Below, one piece after another: positions 1 through 11,488 of a DNA stretch of 64,000 nt (the stretch's first letter is position 1; each line of letters opens with the position of its first letter). The translations under genes were made by a program, and so were the position numbers. The notes under the pieces were generated by a model, which saw only the letters and a list, made by a program, of their open reading frames with translations, ran no database searches and was not told the origin of the DNA. The DNA comes from Thecaphora thlaspeos (lineage: Eukaryota > Basidiomycota > Ustilaginomycetes > Urocystidales > Glomosporiaceae). The DNA is taken from positions 130,001 through 194,000 of the forward strand of contig UWYS01000017.1 of assembly GCA_900291925.1 (NCBI GenBank), in the 5' to 3' direction.

Positions 1-3000
1 GTCTTTGCGCTGTCGAGGAAGCGTGCCTGGACAAGCGAGGCGTGTTTGGCGGCGAGGTGGCTGTGGAGCTGCAGCGCCTTGGCGCGGATCGCCGCGTCTC
101 CGGTCGTCTCAAGCGCGACGAGATAAGGCATGCACTGGATCGGGTGCGACAGGCCCTGCATCACGGTGAACTTGAGGATCTCGGTGGCGCTGCGCTGCAA
201 TACCGGATGCTCGACCTCCAAGGTAGCCTTTAGCACCGGGTCCGAGTACCGCTGCATCATGGCGGAGCCCACCCCGGTGTCGGCGAAGCTCTCGGTGTTT
301 CCGACAAGCACCGTCATATCGACACTCTCGCCGGGGCCGTCGTCGGACTGCTTCCGCCCTTGCGTCGGTGCCGGAGCCGCGTCGGGGTCGCGCCTCATCG
401 AGTCGGCGTCGAGGAACTCGAAGATGATCCGGAGCAACATGGCCCGGTCCTGGAGCGACCCGGTGTCGAAGATGTCGTCCATCACCTGGGTGATTGAGCT
501 GCGCGTCATCAGAGAGGGGTACGCTCGGAAGAGGAAGCCGAGATTCTGGAGAAAGAACGAGCGGGGCGGGCCGCTGCTGAGCTTGTAGATGGCCAGAAGG
601 GTCTCGGAGACCACGTCAACGATCGGCCTCGGACTGATGGCGTCGATGTCGGCCGCGGCTTCTGGATACTTGGACCGGAGATCGTCAAAGTCTGCGTGTT
701 CGCAGAGCAGCGCCGTCAGCGAGGTGATGCGGTTCCAAGAAGGAAAGTCCTCGATCTTTCTGCCGGAGGCCATAGCCGCCTTCATCTGCTGAAGCCGAGA
801 GAAGCAAGCCTTAAGCGTCCTCGCTAGTATCCGGAAGTTGTGAGTGTGGCTGACGATGACGGTGCAGAAGCAGGCGATTAGCTCCTGCATCGTCTGTAGC
901 TGCGCCGCGGGCGGGGGTCGACTGACGAGGGGCGTCAGACTCTTTTCGAGCGCGTCGGCGAAGGCCAAAGCCGTCTTGGGCATCCATGGCAGGCAGGCGC
1001 GGAAAATCTTGAGCAGCAGCTCCATGATCTGGAGCTCTTCAGGGCCCTGTGCCGCCTTCAAATAAGGGAGCAGGAGCTTGGCCTTTGCGATGGTGAGGAT
1101 CGACGGGTTCGTCGAGACCAGAAGCTGCACCGTCTTGATCCGATTGACTATGCCGCGCGAAGAGCCTTCGCTGGACTCGACAAGGGTGTCGATCATCGTG
1201 TCACTCAGCTGCTGGAGCTTGCCTAGGAGCTCCGAGGCCTCTGGCTCCCGTCGATCTTTCAACAAGCGACGGAAGATCTCCTCCAATGGCGACGGCCGTT
1301 CGCGAACGACTTCGGCCACGGCCATGATGGTGTCGATGGCGTCGGAAAGCCCGACGTCTACAGCTCCGTTGCCGGTCGCGCCGTTGCTATCGATGGCGTC
1401 GCCCTGATGACCCATCAAGAGGGGAGCATCGTTCTCGCCCGATCCGCCTGGTACTCTCGGCTCGTCGTGGTGGGGCTGCAAGGAAGCGGACTTGATGGGA
1501 AGCCACATTTCGCCGATCGTCGCTACCGCGAGCTCCTGCACGATCTTGTCCTCGTCGTTGACACATCTCACGATGCGTGCACAGGAATCGACGCGGATCC
1601 GGGCCGACGTGCTCGCGGAGTGGAAGCTCTTGAGAAGCCTCAACACGCGCTTGCGGACCGCTAAGCCGGCGTCGTGAATCCGGCCTGCGAGCTGGTCGTA
1701 GTACTGCTCGATGTGATTTGGCTTCCTCAGCACGTACTTGCCGAGAAGACCCACTGCAGTCTCGCGAACGATGGTGCTGCTGTCCCGCAGACGGGTTTCG
1801 ACGGCGGAGCGTACCGAAGGCTGCGAGGAGGTGGCGACAGGGAGATTGGAAGGAGGAGGGGATGTCCCCATGGGGGTAAATCAGGATCAATGTCGCAAAA
1901 CGAAGATGGGCCCGCTGCGTATCGCGTACAAGACCCTTGTACTCACCGTGTCTAGGAGATCCGGGTCAACCGAGCTGATACTGCCGAGCCCGCGTAGAGC
2001 TTTGCTGCGATTACCTACCGACTGTCCGTCCAACGCTTCGACGAGCTGTGCGTGCATGAACTCGTACGAGACCATGATGCTGCTCGAAATAGTCAGGCGT
2101 TCCGAGATGGCCAGCGTCTGCCGAAAGCTGTCCTCGGTGATGGGCGCGGAGGTGTCCGCATCGGAAGGCGACCATGCCGCGACCTTCTCCACCACGTCCT
2201 CCAGCAACTTGGCGAAGCGATGGATGCGGGCGATCTCGAGAGAAGGGGCATCGGCCTCTATGGCATCGTCGAGCCGGCCTCGAATTTTGACGTGGGCGGT
2301 CGCCAGCTCGCCCTGGACCTGTGCCACAAGGAACTCCCGCGATCCCTCCATGCCCTGCTGGTCGTTGTCCGACCGCGCGAGGTAGGTGAAGATGGAGCGG
2401 TACGACAGCACCATGCGTTCGACGATGTCGGTGTCGAGATTCCTGAGCGCGATCGCGATGGACAGGCCGTCCGCGGGGTCCGTCTCGCCTGCGGTAAATG
2501 GCTCGAGCGACGGCATCCGGGGCTCGTCGGGTCCTGCGCTGTCTGCACGCGGGCTCCCTCCGAGTCCGTTTGTTGCGGCTCCGGAGTCGCCCGGCGTAGC
2601 CTTGATGCCTGCGAGGTGGCTCTGGCGTATACGAGCGGCGATTGTGCCCAGATGGTCCAGCGCTACGCCCTTGGTGTCCGGATTGCCCTTGGGATCTTCT
2701 AGGCAGGCCCGAAAGAGGCGGCAGAAGCAGCTGAGGAGCAGGGCGGCGCCCGGCCAATCTGGGAGGTAGAGTACGTTGAGGAGGTCCTGGATCATATTGT
2801 CGATCATCAAAGCGTAGCTCATCTCCTGTGACGAGCGTGCCACTTTTGTGTGGCCAACGCGCTGGAGGAGGAAGAGGACAATCGCTTTTGCCGACTGGTG
2901 GGCTCCCTCGAGGCCCCTGCGCCAGGTATCCATTTCGACGACGATGTCATGCTCGGCGTCGTGTTCCTCGTCGCCAGCGGCCAGCTCAAGCGGGTCGACG

Positions 3001-5486
3001 GACTCGGCATCGTCCCCTTGCTCCTCGAAATCGCCAGCCTCGCCCCGCGGGCGACGGTTGCGGCTGCTTCTGACCGCGGCCACGGCGGTCATCACCTGCT
3101 GGGGTAGCCCGTGCGTGGCTGCCTGTATGAGCTGCAAAAGAAGCGCGTTGACGGAGTGAATGGACTTGCCGTTGCGCAGGCTGTAATGCCGGCGATTCTT
3201 CTTGACGTCCGTCAGCTTCGTCAAGGAGGTCAGAATCTCTTCGATGATCCACTGCCTCTGCTCCGCGTGTTTGGCAAAAATGTCACGCAGGAGGTTGAGG
3301 GCGGGAAGCCTGAGCGACCTCAATGCATTGGCGCCACCGAGCGAGGCCATGGCCGCACATCCGGCCGCACTGGCTCTAGCGGCTTCGCTCGAGCCACCGC
3401 CGACGGAGGTCGTGTCCGGTTCAAGCACAAAGAACGGGCCCAGCGAAAAGTAGACGGCCGATATGACCACCGAGTCCGACAGGCTCACCGTCGGGATGCG
3501 AACGAGCCTCTGCACGAGGTAGAGGGCCGAGCAGGTGTGGCGGAAGAGGCGAGAGAGCGTGTCGCGGCAGATGACCGCCATGCCTGCCGCCGGATCCTCC
3601 TTCGCTCCTTGGTTCTTCTTCTTCCGGGCCTTATGCGGCGCCAAGGCCTGAATGAGAACGACCAACAACGGGTGCGCGCCCGCGTGTGCGCCGGCGTGTG
3701 CGCCGCTAGAGCAACCCTCGATGAAGGGAAGGATGACCTTGTCGAGCGACGTCTTGACCGCCTCGAAGCACGACCGCACCAAGTCCTCCGACAGAAGCGG
3801 CTTGGGCATGGTGTCCGCCGCGAGGATGGCCAGGCAGCATTCAGCCGCAAGCGTGCTTCTAGTTGCGGCGGCTAGCTTGCGGTTCAGATCCTCGAGGTCG
3901 TCCTCGAGCGAGGGGCTTTTCGCAGGCTCAACGGCGATCAGGACGACGTCCTCGACACCTGGCGCCGCATCTTGTGGGTGGTTTGGCGGCCGAGGTGTGG
4001 CAATGTCAGGGGAGCCGCCGTCCTTGGCTTTGCCCTTCTTCTTCGGCTTCTTCGGGCTGTTCTTCCCGGCACCGGCAGGCTTGGCGTGGGCGGGGAAGGG
4101 GTTCAGCTCCTCCGACAGCCTCACCGTGCGATCCAAGATGTTGCAGAGGCGGCCGAGGTCCTGGAGCGGCAAGCTTGCCATGTCCATCGGCTTTCCGGAC
4201 GCCGTGGTGCGCGCAACCCCCCCCGACACTTGGTGCAAGGGCCGAGAACACTGGCGCACGAACTTGAGCAGCTTCTGGAGCACCTCGAAGCGTAGGACCA
4301 CAGCCGTCACGCTAGCGTTGGCACCGGCGCCGGCGTTGGAGAGGGATTGGATCACCTCGAAAAACTGCTCGGCGGGACCAGAGAAGGGCTGTGCGGGCAC
4401 CATGCTCCTGACTGCTTCAGCGTCCGGTAGGCAATCGTCGGCCTCGAAGAGATCCTCGATCATGCCGCGCAGCTTCGCGATTGGCACCTTGCGGGCGGAG
4501 CCCCTGACGGGTCCGTTGCTGACGCGAGTGGTCCCAAGTGGTGTGGCGTAGTTGGAGCCGCCGGCGAAGCTTTTCGACGTGCTCCACGTCGCGAGTAGAT
4601 CGAGGTCGTCCCAGTCACTACCCTCGGCATCCTGCTCCGAGTCCCAGCCGCCATCCTCCGCGACCTGCTCCGAGTCCCAGTCGCTGCCCTCTGCGTCTTG
4701 CTCCGAGTCCCAGTCGAGCACGATGTCAGCAAACGAAGCTGAGCTCCATGCCTGCTGCGTAGCTCCTCTCTTGGCGCTTGCGCTACTCTTCTGCCAGTGC
4801 AGCGTGCCGGGCGCCACCGAGGGAATCTCGACGTAGACCGAGCTCGAGGGTGTCGATGGCGGTCGAGGGTGGTTGGGTTTGATCTGGTTCGACTTGGGGG
4901 CGACGGCCGTCCACCTCGATGAGCTGGAGCTCGATGTGGTGGGAATGACGACCTCGATCGTCGAAGCGGGTCCTGCGGGCGGCCATCTGTCAGCCGGGGC
5001 TCTGAACGAGGTAGGCGAGCCGTGCGACGACGCTTCTGCGGTGTCCCTGTTCTTCCTCTTCTTCTGGGGGCCAGCTTCGGACGAGTCGAGGCCCTGGCCG
5101 ATGTCATCCTTGCGCTTCCTGGCGGGGGGCACGTCGCCGGGAAGCTGCGGGTGGTGGCAAGGGTGGACGTAGACGGGGAACGGGGCAAAGGATTGGGGCG
5201 GACGGGGCGTGTTGTAGGCAACGGGGGTACGTGAGAAGGGCACCAGAGGGAGAGGAGGGATGTAGGTGCTGGAAGAGGGCTGGTACAAGGGGCTGAGGGC
5301 CGGGTCGACCGAGTGGCCGGGGGGAGGCGCCATCGTCTCGGTGGCGTGCCCGGCTCGGCTCGCTGGCAAGGATGGGGCAGAGGCCAAAGGCGGGTCGAGG
5401 GCAGCGGATGCGAGCTTCAGACCATGTCGGCCAAGCTGGTACAGTTGAAGCGGAGGGCTGAAGGCGGACCGAAAGAAGGCGAACAA
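1..5486 (-). CDS. SCC2: Cohesin loading factor SCC2/Mis4/NIPBL (3' end beyond window)
   Basis: SCC2 with SCC4 loads cohesin onto chromatin. Exon 1 is 5486-1947 (1,180 codons) and exon 2 runs from 1820 off the left edge. The 126-nt intron (1946-1821) is GTGAGT...AG in phase 0, so at least 1,786 residues are visible. Family signatures seen are a hook-domain segment with NGKSIHSVNALLLQLIQ, HEAT-type helices with RTKA-like NRSKALRGLGS before the intron, and VRKRVLRLLKSF and CMPYLVALETTGDAAIRAKA after it. The first ~450 residues are Pro/Ser-rich, poorly conserved and hold an acidic tandem repeat (4604-4718). The start is uncertain: ATG 5486 is the first in frame, but an ATG about 50 codons in (MAPPPGHS) is also possible. 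The 3' end is not in the window. The family call is strong; the N-terminus is not secure. Confidence 0.87.
4604..4718 (-). repeat. In-frame acidic tandem repeat in SCC2
   Basis: Three to four imperfect copies of the unit DWDSEQDAEGS lie in the disordered N-terminal part of SCC2. The DNA copies are similar enough to suggest recent expansion. Nothing comparable is a known part of the conserved SCC2 core. Confidence 0.8.
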
Positions 5487-5810
5487 TGGTAGTGGTGGTG
5501 GTGGTGGTGAAGGTGGTGAAGGTGGTAGAGGAAAAGGAGCCCGTATGCTTCGACTCGAATGCGATCACGTGCCGCGCCGGGCCCGCTGTCGCTGCAGACA
5601 CGGCCGGTGAGGATGCAATCGCGGTGGTCGGTGGTGTGGTGCCAGCGCTCTCTGTCAGTATGGGAAGTCAGATAGAGACAGTGTCGTGCGGCTGAGTTGG
5701 GCGGGCGCCTCGTTTGGAGCGCTGCCTTTGCGCGGTGCGGCGCGGCGCGGCGCGTCACTGAGTCCTCTTCCGTTGCAGCTGCGCCTCCTCGGCTCGGGCC
5801 AACGCACAGC

Positions 5811-5858
5811 CACCGACACCGCCACCGACACCGGCACCGACACCGGCACCGGCACCGA
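5811..5858. repeat. CACCGA/CACCGG hexamer microsatellite
   Basis: About eight imperfect hexamer copies (CACCGA, CACCGC, CACCGG) lie between the SCC2 start and the tRNA gene. The stretch is non-coding as far as can be seen. Confidence 0.8.
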
Positions 5859-5965
5859 GCCTACAACGATGTTCTGGCACTCGTGACTTTCTGACCTCAG
5901 CCGCAGCCGCAGCGGCCGAGGTCAGAGAACCTGTGCGTAGCGGTAATGCGCAGTTCAAATTGTAT

Positions 5966-5971
5966 AAAAAA
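5966..5971 (-). terminator. Pol III T6 terminator of tRNA-Ile
   Basis: Six T residues on the minus strand begin about 13 nt past the tRNA 3' end, as expected for Pol III termination. Confidence 0.65.
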
Positions 5972-5983
5972 GAGAAACAGATA

Positions 5984-6089
5984 TGCCCCGTACTGGGCTC
6001 GAACCAGTGACCTTCTGTTCGATCGGCTCAGCTCGTGCTGAGGCACTGTGTATTAGACAGATGCGATAATCCAACTACGCCAACGAGGC
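5984..6089 (-). tRNA. tRNA-Ile(AAT) with 31-nt intron
   Basis: The cloverleaf can be folded by hand. The acceptor GCCTCGT pairs with ACGGGGC, the T arm is ACTGG/CCAGT around TTCGAGC, and the anticodon stem is TCTGT/ACAGA. The loop CTAATAA after splicing gives anticodon AAT, the usual isoleucine loop. The intron follows position 37 and contains a 6-bp hairpin (CTCAGC/GCTGAG). The gene differs from the copy at 45891-45996 at only a few bases, including position 9 and two intron bases. It lies between the divergent SCC2 and SRE1 genes. Confidence 0.9.
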
Positions 6090-6117
6090 GATTGACATTC
6101 TGACGGCTTGGAGTACC

Positions 6118-6126
6118 ATATATATA
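6118..6126 (-). promoter_or_regulatory. Upstream TATA-like element of tRNA-Ile
   Basis: An alternating AT tract ends 29 nt upstream of the first tRNA base. The second tRNA-Ile copy has an AT tract at the same distance. Fission yeast tRNA genes use a TATA box at about this position, so a TFIIIB site is a reasonable inference. Confidence 0.55.
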
Positions 6127-6228
6127 CCAGCAAACTTCGACTTCGCTAGCATCGAGTGCATGCAGAAAAGTGGCATGATTTGGGCAGGCGGCGCAGTGGC
6201 CGATTGTAGAATCGTACGATAGCACACA

Positions 6229-9200
6229 ATGATCCAACGCGGTCGCCTACGCCACCAGCCGCCACCGCCCCTCTCCAGCGCCACCTCCCACCACCACCCC
6301 GGTCTCGTCCACCAACCATACCGCCTCCTACTCAGCCCAAGGAAGATGCTAGCAGCTCAGCAGCACTCTGGAGGCTCTGCCTTCTTGCCTGCTCAGCAGC
6401 AGCAGCAGCAGCAGCACGAGTCGTCGCAACCGCAGCAACCCTCGCAGCTGCCGTCGGCGCACCAGCAGCCCCAGAGCAAGCAGGATGAAGACCTCCCCAG
6501 CATCGCCGCCTCCATGTGGCAGGTCGACGAGTACAGCTCCTTCCTTAGGGGCCTCAACAATGGCCTAGACAACGGCCAGGAGCCATACGTGTTGCCCGGC
6601 TCAGGCGGTCCCGACGAGATCCCTGACTCGAGCTTCGACTTTGACGCCACCAAGATGAGCAGCATACCGGGGTCGCACACCTCCTCCTACTTCTCCGGAG
6701 GCAGCGACAACGGCGCCAGCCCCAGCAGCTTCCACGACTTTGTCTACGGCGTTCACAACTTCCCCACGCCCCTCGACGGCGACTTGGCCAACGGTAGCTA
6801 CCTTGGGGCGCGCAGCGCCTCCATTTCAATGCTCTCGGGCCTCAGCCCTTCCAGCATCGATGCCGACAGCGTCCTCGACGCACCCGTATACGCATCCTCA
6901 TCCGCCTCGATCGACGCCTCGATACCGGCCCCGCTTGAATTTCTGCAAACAGCGGCGGCCGACTCCACTGGCACTTCGCACTTCCCAGCCACCAACACCG
7001 CGTGGGATCCCCACTTCCTCGCGCCCTCCGCCACGGCTACCCTGCGGTCCGTCAACCCGCCGCCCGTCATCGTCTCTGCCGCCGCTGATCCGGCGTCGAC
7101 GAGCGCAGCCACGAAGCAGCATCCTCTTGCAACCTCCACCGCCGCGCCCGGGCAGGTTAAGCCTACGACCGACGCCGCTGCCAGGAAGCGGACGGCGGCG
7201 GAGATGGGTAGCAGCAACTCGACGATCAAGAAGGCCGCTAAAGCGGGCGCCAAGGCGAACGTCGCCGCAGCGAGCGGACGGGGCACCAAGAAGCTCAAGG
7301 GTGATCCCGATATCGCTCAGAAGACCGTTCCTGCCGCTGCCGCTGCGGCGGAGCAGGTCAGCACGAGGCCTCTGAGCAAGTTGCCCCACATGGAGGTGGG
7401 CAGCAACGCCACCGCTCTGGCCGCCATCGAGAGGCTAAAGGCGAAGAGGCTAAAGGAGGCGGAGGAGGCGGCCGAAGCACAAAGGCTCAAGGAGCTTGGC
7501 CAGCAGCAAGATGGCCACCTCTCAACGTCGTCCTCACCGTTGACCGGATCCAGGTCGGACAACGGCGATAAGCCGGAACTGACGCCCCAGATGCGCCAGC
7601 AGAAGAAGGTCGCACACAACGCCATCGAGCGACGCTACCGCAACAACATAAACGACCGCATCGCCGCCCTCCGGAACGCCGTACCGGCACTGTGCGAATT
7701 GCGGCCTCGGAAGACCGCCAGCGGTAGGAAGAGCCGGAAGGCGCAGCAAGAGGAGGATCTCGTCGACGGCGTGCCAGCCGCCACCAAGCTCAACAAGGCC
7801 ACCATCCTGGGCAAAGCGACCGACTATATCAAGTACCTGAAAGGCCGAGAAATGCGCCTCGCGAGTGAAGTCACCGGCCTGCGCGAGCTCGTACGCAGTC
7901 TCGAGGGAGGAGAAGAGCTGCTCGGACTTTGGGAGAGCGAGATGGACAAGGTCGTCGCGGAACAAGAGGCCGTAGCCGCAGCAGCCGCCGCGAGGGAGGA
8001 GGAAGATCTCTCCCTGCAGCTCGATGGTGACGACGGTGAGGCGGACGAGGACGATGACGACGATGGCGACGACGATGCGATCAGCGGCGTGGTCTCGTCG
8101 AGAAGCTCGCCTTCCGCATCATCCGCCTCCCGTAGGCAGTCGCGCAGCGGACGCGGTAGCAACAAGCTCGCTCTGGCCCCGTCTCGCTACATGCTGGCCA
8201 CGTTCCTCGGCGTCAGCCTCCTGGGCGGAGGTGCTGAGTTTGCCATCGACTCGACTGCCGGCGACGCTTCCGTGGCCGTCTCTCGACCCTCGCCCGGGAG
8301 AGTCGTGATCGGTGCGAATCACCAACTGCTCAAGCGTTCGACCGCCTACCTCACGCCGCCATCAATGCCTCAAGAGTCGCATCACTTCGACAACATCCCT
8401 ACGCACACCTTGCTCTTCGAGGTCATCAGAAACGTCTCGCTCGCCTTCTGCTTTGTGCTGTTGGTCTGGCCTCTGGTCGCCCGATTCGCTCCCATATGGA
8501 CCACCGCTAGCGCTTGCACCAGGCAGAGGCAGTCACGCCGCGCTGCCGAGAACACGGCCAAGCGGCGCAAGGAGATGCTGTCGTCCCTCAGCAAGGCTCA
8601 CGTCGCGCCACAGGACGTCGACTCGGCCCTCCGCAAGTTTGTCGACGCTCCGACTTCCACCTTTGCTGCCACGCTGGCCAACGTACGGGAGGCCGCCTCG
8701 CTGATCGTCCACACCTACTTTGCCAAGCAACGTCGTCAGGCGCCGCTGGACACCGAGCGCCTCGCTGTCTGGGCTAGATTGCTCGAAGTCGAGACCTCGC
8801 TCGAGAAGCTGGCGCAGCCATCGTCGCTGCTTCGTCTTCACACTCTGCTCAAGGTGTTCAACTTCTGCCGCACGTTAGCGCCAGTCCGTTTGTTGCCGAG
8901 CGACGCCATTCTTAGCCCTGCCCGCGTCCACGGTACGCTGGCGATCGCCTTGGCCAAGCTAGGCGATGGCATTGAGCTCGCCCAGGATGCCGCTGACCGC
9001 CAGTGGGAGCTCGCCAAGGCGGCCATCGCCGCGGCTGCGGAGGGCGACGAAGAGGATGACGCTGTGAGTGGAGTGGCAAGCGCCAACGAGCTAGACTCCG
9101 CCAGCACCTCGTCGAACGACTCGGATGCTGCTTCGGACTCGGACTCAGACTCGACCCGGACGATCAGCTCCGACGAGGAGCAGCCCAAGGCAGCTGCAGC

Positions 9201-10323
9201 CTCGATGTCCGCGTCATTTGGAAACGGCAGCTGGGTCGCCGCAGTCCTCAAGCTCGACCTGGACGAGGCGCTCCACCTACTCTCGCCGCCACTGGCCGTC
9301 TCCGTCAGCCTCGACAACAGCGCGACCGTCAGCGTAGAGACGAACAAGTACCGTCTCTCGCCTCTGATCGCGATCGCCGACTCACTCTATACACGGGAGC
9401 TCGGCGGGATCTGGGCAACGCTCCTCTCGTCTCTCGTCAAGGGAACCTGCCCAGCCTCTGCGGATCTCCCGCTCTCCTCTCACAGCGACGGACAGATGAA
9501 CTCGGATGGCAGCGATCTGTTCGACGCCTCTCCGCTTTCTTGCCTCGCGTCTGTTCGCGAGTTTTGCAGCCACCAGGCAAGCTCGCATCTCGCTTTGGAC
9601 GTAGTGAACGATGCGGGGAGCATGGGCCAGATGAATACTCGCATCGCCAAGCTGGCGGCTACCGCGCCAAAAGGCACGGCGAGCTGGGAGCTGTCGAGGA
9701 TCACGCTGGCCACTTGGGCGTTGATGCTGGGAAACGTCGGCCTGGCCAAGGGCGTCGCCGCTCTGGTCTCGTCCGGTGCCGTTGGAGCCGCGGAGTCAGC
9801 GGCGAGCTTTGCACTGCGGCGCCTTGTGCCACTCGACGCTGGCGATGCTCGACAGGGCGCCGCGACCGTTGCCCCACCGCCACACGATGCCATCGACGCG
9901 CTTGCCTCGTCCGTGCTCGGCTGGCTACACTTCCTCCGTCTCTTCTCGACACTCCGACAGACGCATCGCCACATCCTCTTGTTCCCCATCTGGACGGCCT
10001 CGACGGGTCTCACGTATCTCGGGACGATGGAGACGCAACGCACCTCACTCGTGTCGCACTCGCTCGAACTACGACGCACGCTGCACGCTGCGCGTCTAGC
10101 TGGTGGAGAGAGCGACGGCGGATGGTCGACAAAGGACCGCATGCAGCTAGAAGAGGATCTGGACGAACTAGTCGATATCCTCTCGGCCGTCGGTCGCAAG
10201 GCTGCCGCTGGTCGCGTCGTCAAGGGCGCAGCAACGGGCAAGGAGCGCGATAGTATCGTAAAGGCGTTTAGGTGGCTCGACATCGCTGTCGCCCACGCTG
10301 AAGATTCAGGCGTAGAACTTTGA
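6229..10323 (+). CDS. SRE1: SREBP-family bHLH transmembrane transcription factor (SRE1-like)
   Basis: This is a single exon of 1,364 aa. In fungi such factors sit in the ER and are cleaved at low sterol or oxygen to release a bHLH domain that activates sterol genes. The bHLH spans about residues 455-545. It carries the SREBP-specific tyrosine in ERRYR (Y470), where most bHLH proteins have Arg, and helix 2 reads KLNKATILGKATDYIKYLK. A Gln run and Ser-rich activation-type region precede it, and an Asp/Glu tract follows. Two hydrophobic segments (about 654-674 and 728-755) fit the hairpin anchor. The long C-terminal part fits the fungal SREBP C-terminal domain (DUF2014). Translation may start at ATG 6229 or 39 codons later (6346). 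The stop is TGA at 10321. Confidence 0.9.
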   Translation: MIQRGRLRHQPPPPLSSATSHHHPGLVHQPYRLLLSPRKMLAAQQHSGGSAFLPAQQQQQQQHESSQPQQPSQLPSAHQQPQSKQDEDLPSIAASMWQVDEYSSFLRGLNNGLDNGQEPYVLPGSGGPDEIPDSSFDFDATKMSSIPGSHTSSYFSGGSDNGASPSSFHDFVYGVHNFPTPLDGDLANGSYLGARSASISMLSGLSPSSIDADSVLDAPVYASSSASIDASIPAPLEFLQTAAADSTGTSHFPATNTAWDPHFLAPSATATLRSVNPPPVIVSAAADPASTSAATKQHPLATSTAAPGQVKPTTDAAARKRTAAEMGSSNSTIKKAAKAGAKANVAAASGRGTKKLKGDPDIAQKTVPAAAAAAEQVSTRPLSKLPHMEVGSNATALAAIERLKAKRLKEAEEAAEAQRLKELGQQQDGHLSTSSSPLTGSRSDNGDKPELTPQMRQQKKVAHNAIERRYRNNINDRIAALRNAVPALCELRPRKTASGRKSRKAQQEEDLVDGVPAATKLNKATILGKATDYIKYLKGREMRLASEVTGLRELVRSLEGGEELLGLWESEMDKVVAEQEAVAAAAAAREEEDLSLQLDGDDGEADEDDDDDGDDDAISGVVSSRSSPSASSASRRQSRSGRGSNKLALAPSRYMLATFLGVSLLGGGAEFAIDSTAGDASVAVSRPSPGRVVIGANHQLLKRSTAYLTPPSMPQESHHFDNIPTHTLLFEVIRNVSLAFCFVLLVWPLVARFAPIWTTASACTRQRQSRRAAENTAKRRKEMLSSLSKAHVAPQDVDSALRKFVDAPTSTFAATLANVREAASLIVHTYFAKQRRQAPLDTERLAVWARLLEVETSLEKLAQPSSLLRLHTLLKVFNFCRTLAPVRLLPSDAILSPARVHGTLAIALAKLGDGIELAQDAADRQWELAKAAIAAAAEGDEEDDAVSGVASANELDSASTSSNDSDAASDSDSDSTRTISSDEEQPKAAAASMSASFGNGSWVAAVLKLDLDEALHLLSPPLAVSVSLDNSATVSVETNKYRLSPLIAIADSLYTRELGGIWATLLSSLVKGTCPASADLPLSSHSDGQMNSDGSDLFDASPLSCLASVREFCSHQASSHLALDVVNDAGSMGQMNTRIAKLAATAPKGTASWELSRITLATWALMLGNVGLAKGVAALVSSGAVGAAESAASFALRRLVPLDAGDARQGAATVAPPPHDAIDALASSVLGWLHFLRLFSTLRQTHRHILLFPIWTASTGLTYLGTMETQRTSLVSHSLELRRTLHAARLAGGESDGGWSTKDRMQLEEDLDELVDILSAVGRKAAAGRVVKGAATGKERDSIVKAFRWLDIAVAHAEDSGVEL

Positions 10324-11488
10324 TACCGGTCGTCGTTTTCCTCTCGACCTCTCTCCCGTTTGTTCTTTGTTCCTCGTGTCCATTTCGTCATTCATTCCCT
10401 CTTCCGTCCGTCTCGCTGTGTATCAACTTCATACCTAATACCGACCTACATTTGTATTCAATCTGTACAGTCTCAAGGATCGAATCCAGAATTTCGCAAA
10501 TCCAAGGATGACGATTCCGCACGATATCGTCCCGAGGCAGGTACGATGAAGAGGCGTTTCGACCGCAAGAGAGTCGACATGGGGACAAAGTACGATCCCA
10601 GACGGACGAACGTCGTGCTGCTTGGATCCAGTTTGTGAAAGATCTCGTCGGTCGAGACCTTGTTCAACGACGTGTGGCTCGTCGACCCGCGTATGGTGTC
10701 GCTACGTCTGACTAGGGTTGTGGTAAATCTCGGTCTAACATATCCCTCGTGTTGTCACAGGTACACGAAGAAAAAAGAAAAAGAAAAAGAAAAAAAAGGA
10801 AACCCCCCTCCCTTTCCTCCATCGCCGCATTACACAATCTAAACCCCAAACTGTACGAGATGGGATACGCTATCGATCGTTGAAAGTCAAGACAGGAACA
10901 AGGTCAATAAAGAGACGAGAAGGACAAAAAGGAATGAGACGACTCTCGTAAAAAGGAGAAGAAAATGGGAGGGTCGCGGCCAAGGGAGGAAGAGAAAAAA
11001 TAAAAACGGGGGGGGGGGGGGGGGGGGGTATATGCTGATGGGCATGCTGGACTATGGTGATGTGGTGGATGCGGATTTGTGCGCGTGTGGGTGTATGGAT
11101 GACAGGTTGGCGTGTCGAACGGAGGAAAGAACGAGAAGGATGGACCCGAGAAGGCGGCACGACAGCCACGATCGACCGAACAGCGTAAAGAAAAGCGGGG
11201 GGAGGAAGAAGAATAGAAGTTGGGAAGGTGAGCCCAAAACGGGCAAGCTGGAAAACGTTTGTATATGGCTATCGTGTGTCTTATGTGCCTCCTGCATGCT
11301 TGAGAGCGTGGATCGGCGAGGCGGGAGACAAACACAGACGAAGGAGTGTTCCAGCCTGTGAGCGAGGAAATCGTCCATGCTTCGTCGTCGCCTGTCGGGG
11401 GCCTGACTGCGTCGGCCAGAAGCCTGAGGCCCAGGACCGTTGGTGGATCGCCTCACAGCATCGGCCCTCGCGACCATCACTAGGGCAA
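10324..11488. other. Convergent intergenic region SRE1/PSR1
   Basis: No supportable gene is present. The region holds the 3' ends of two convergent genes, A-rich stretches near 10765-10800 and a G21 homopolymer. Confidence 0.6.
11008..11028. repeat. G21 homopolymer
   Basis: An uninterrupted run of 21 G on the + strand lies between convergent genes. Run length may be inexact because such tracts are hard to sequence. Confidence 0.85.
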
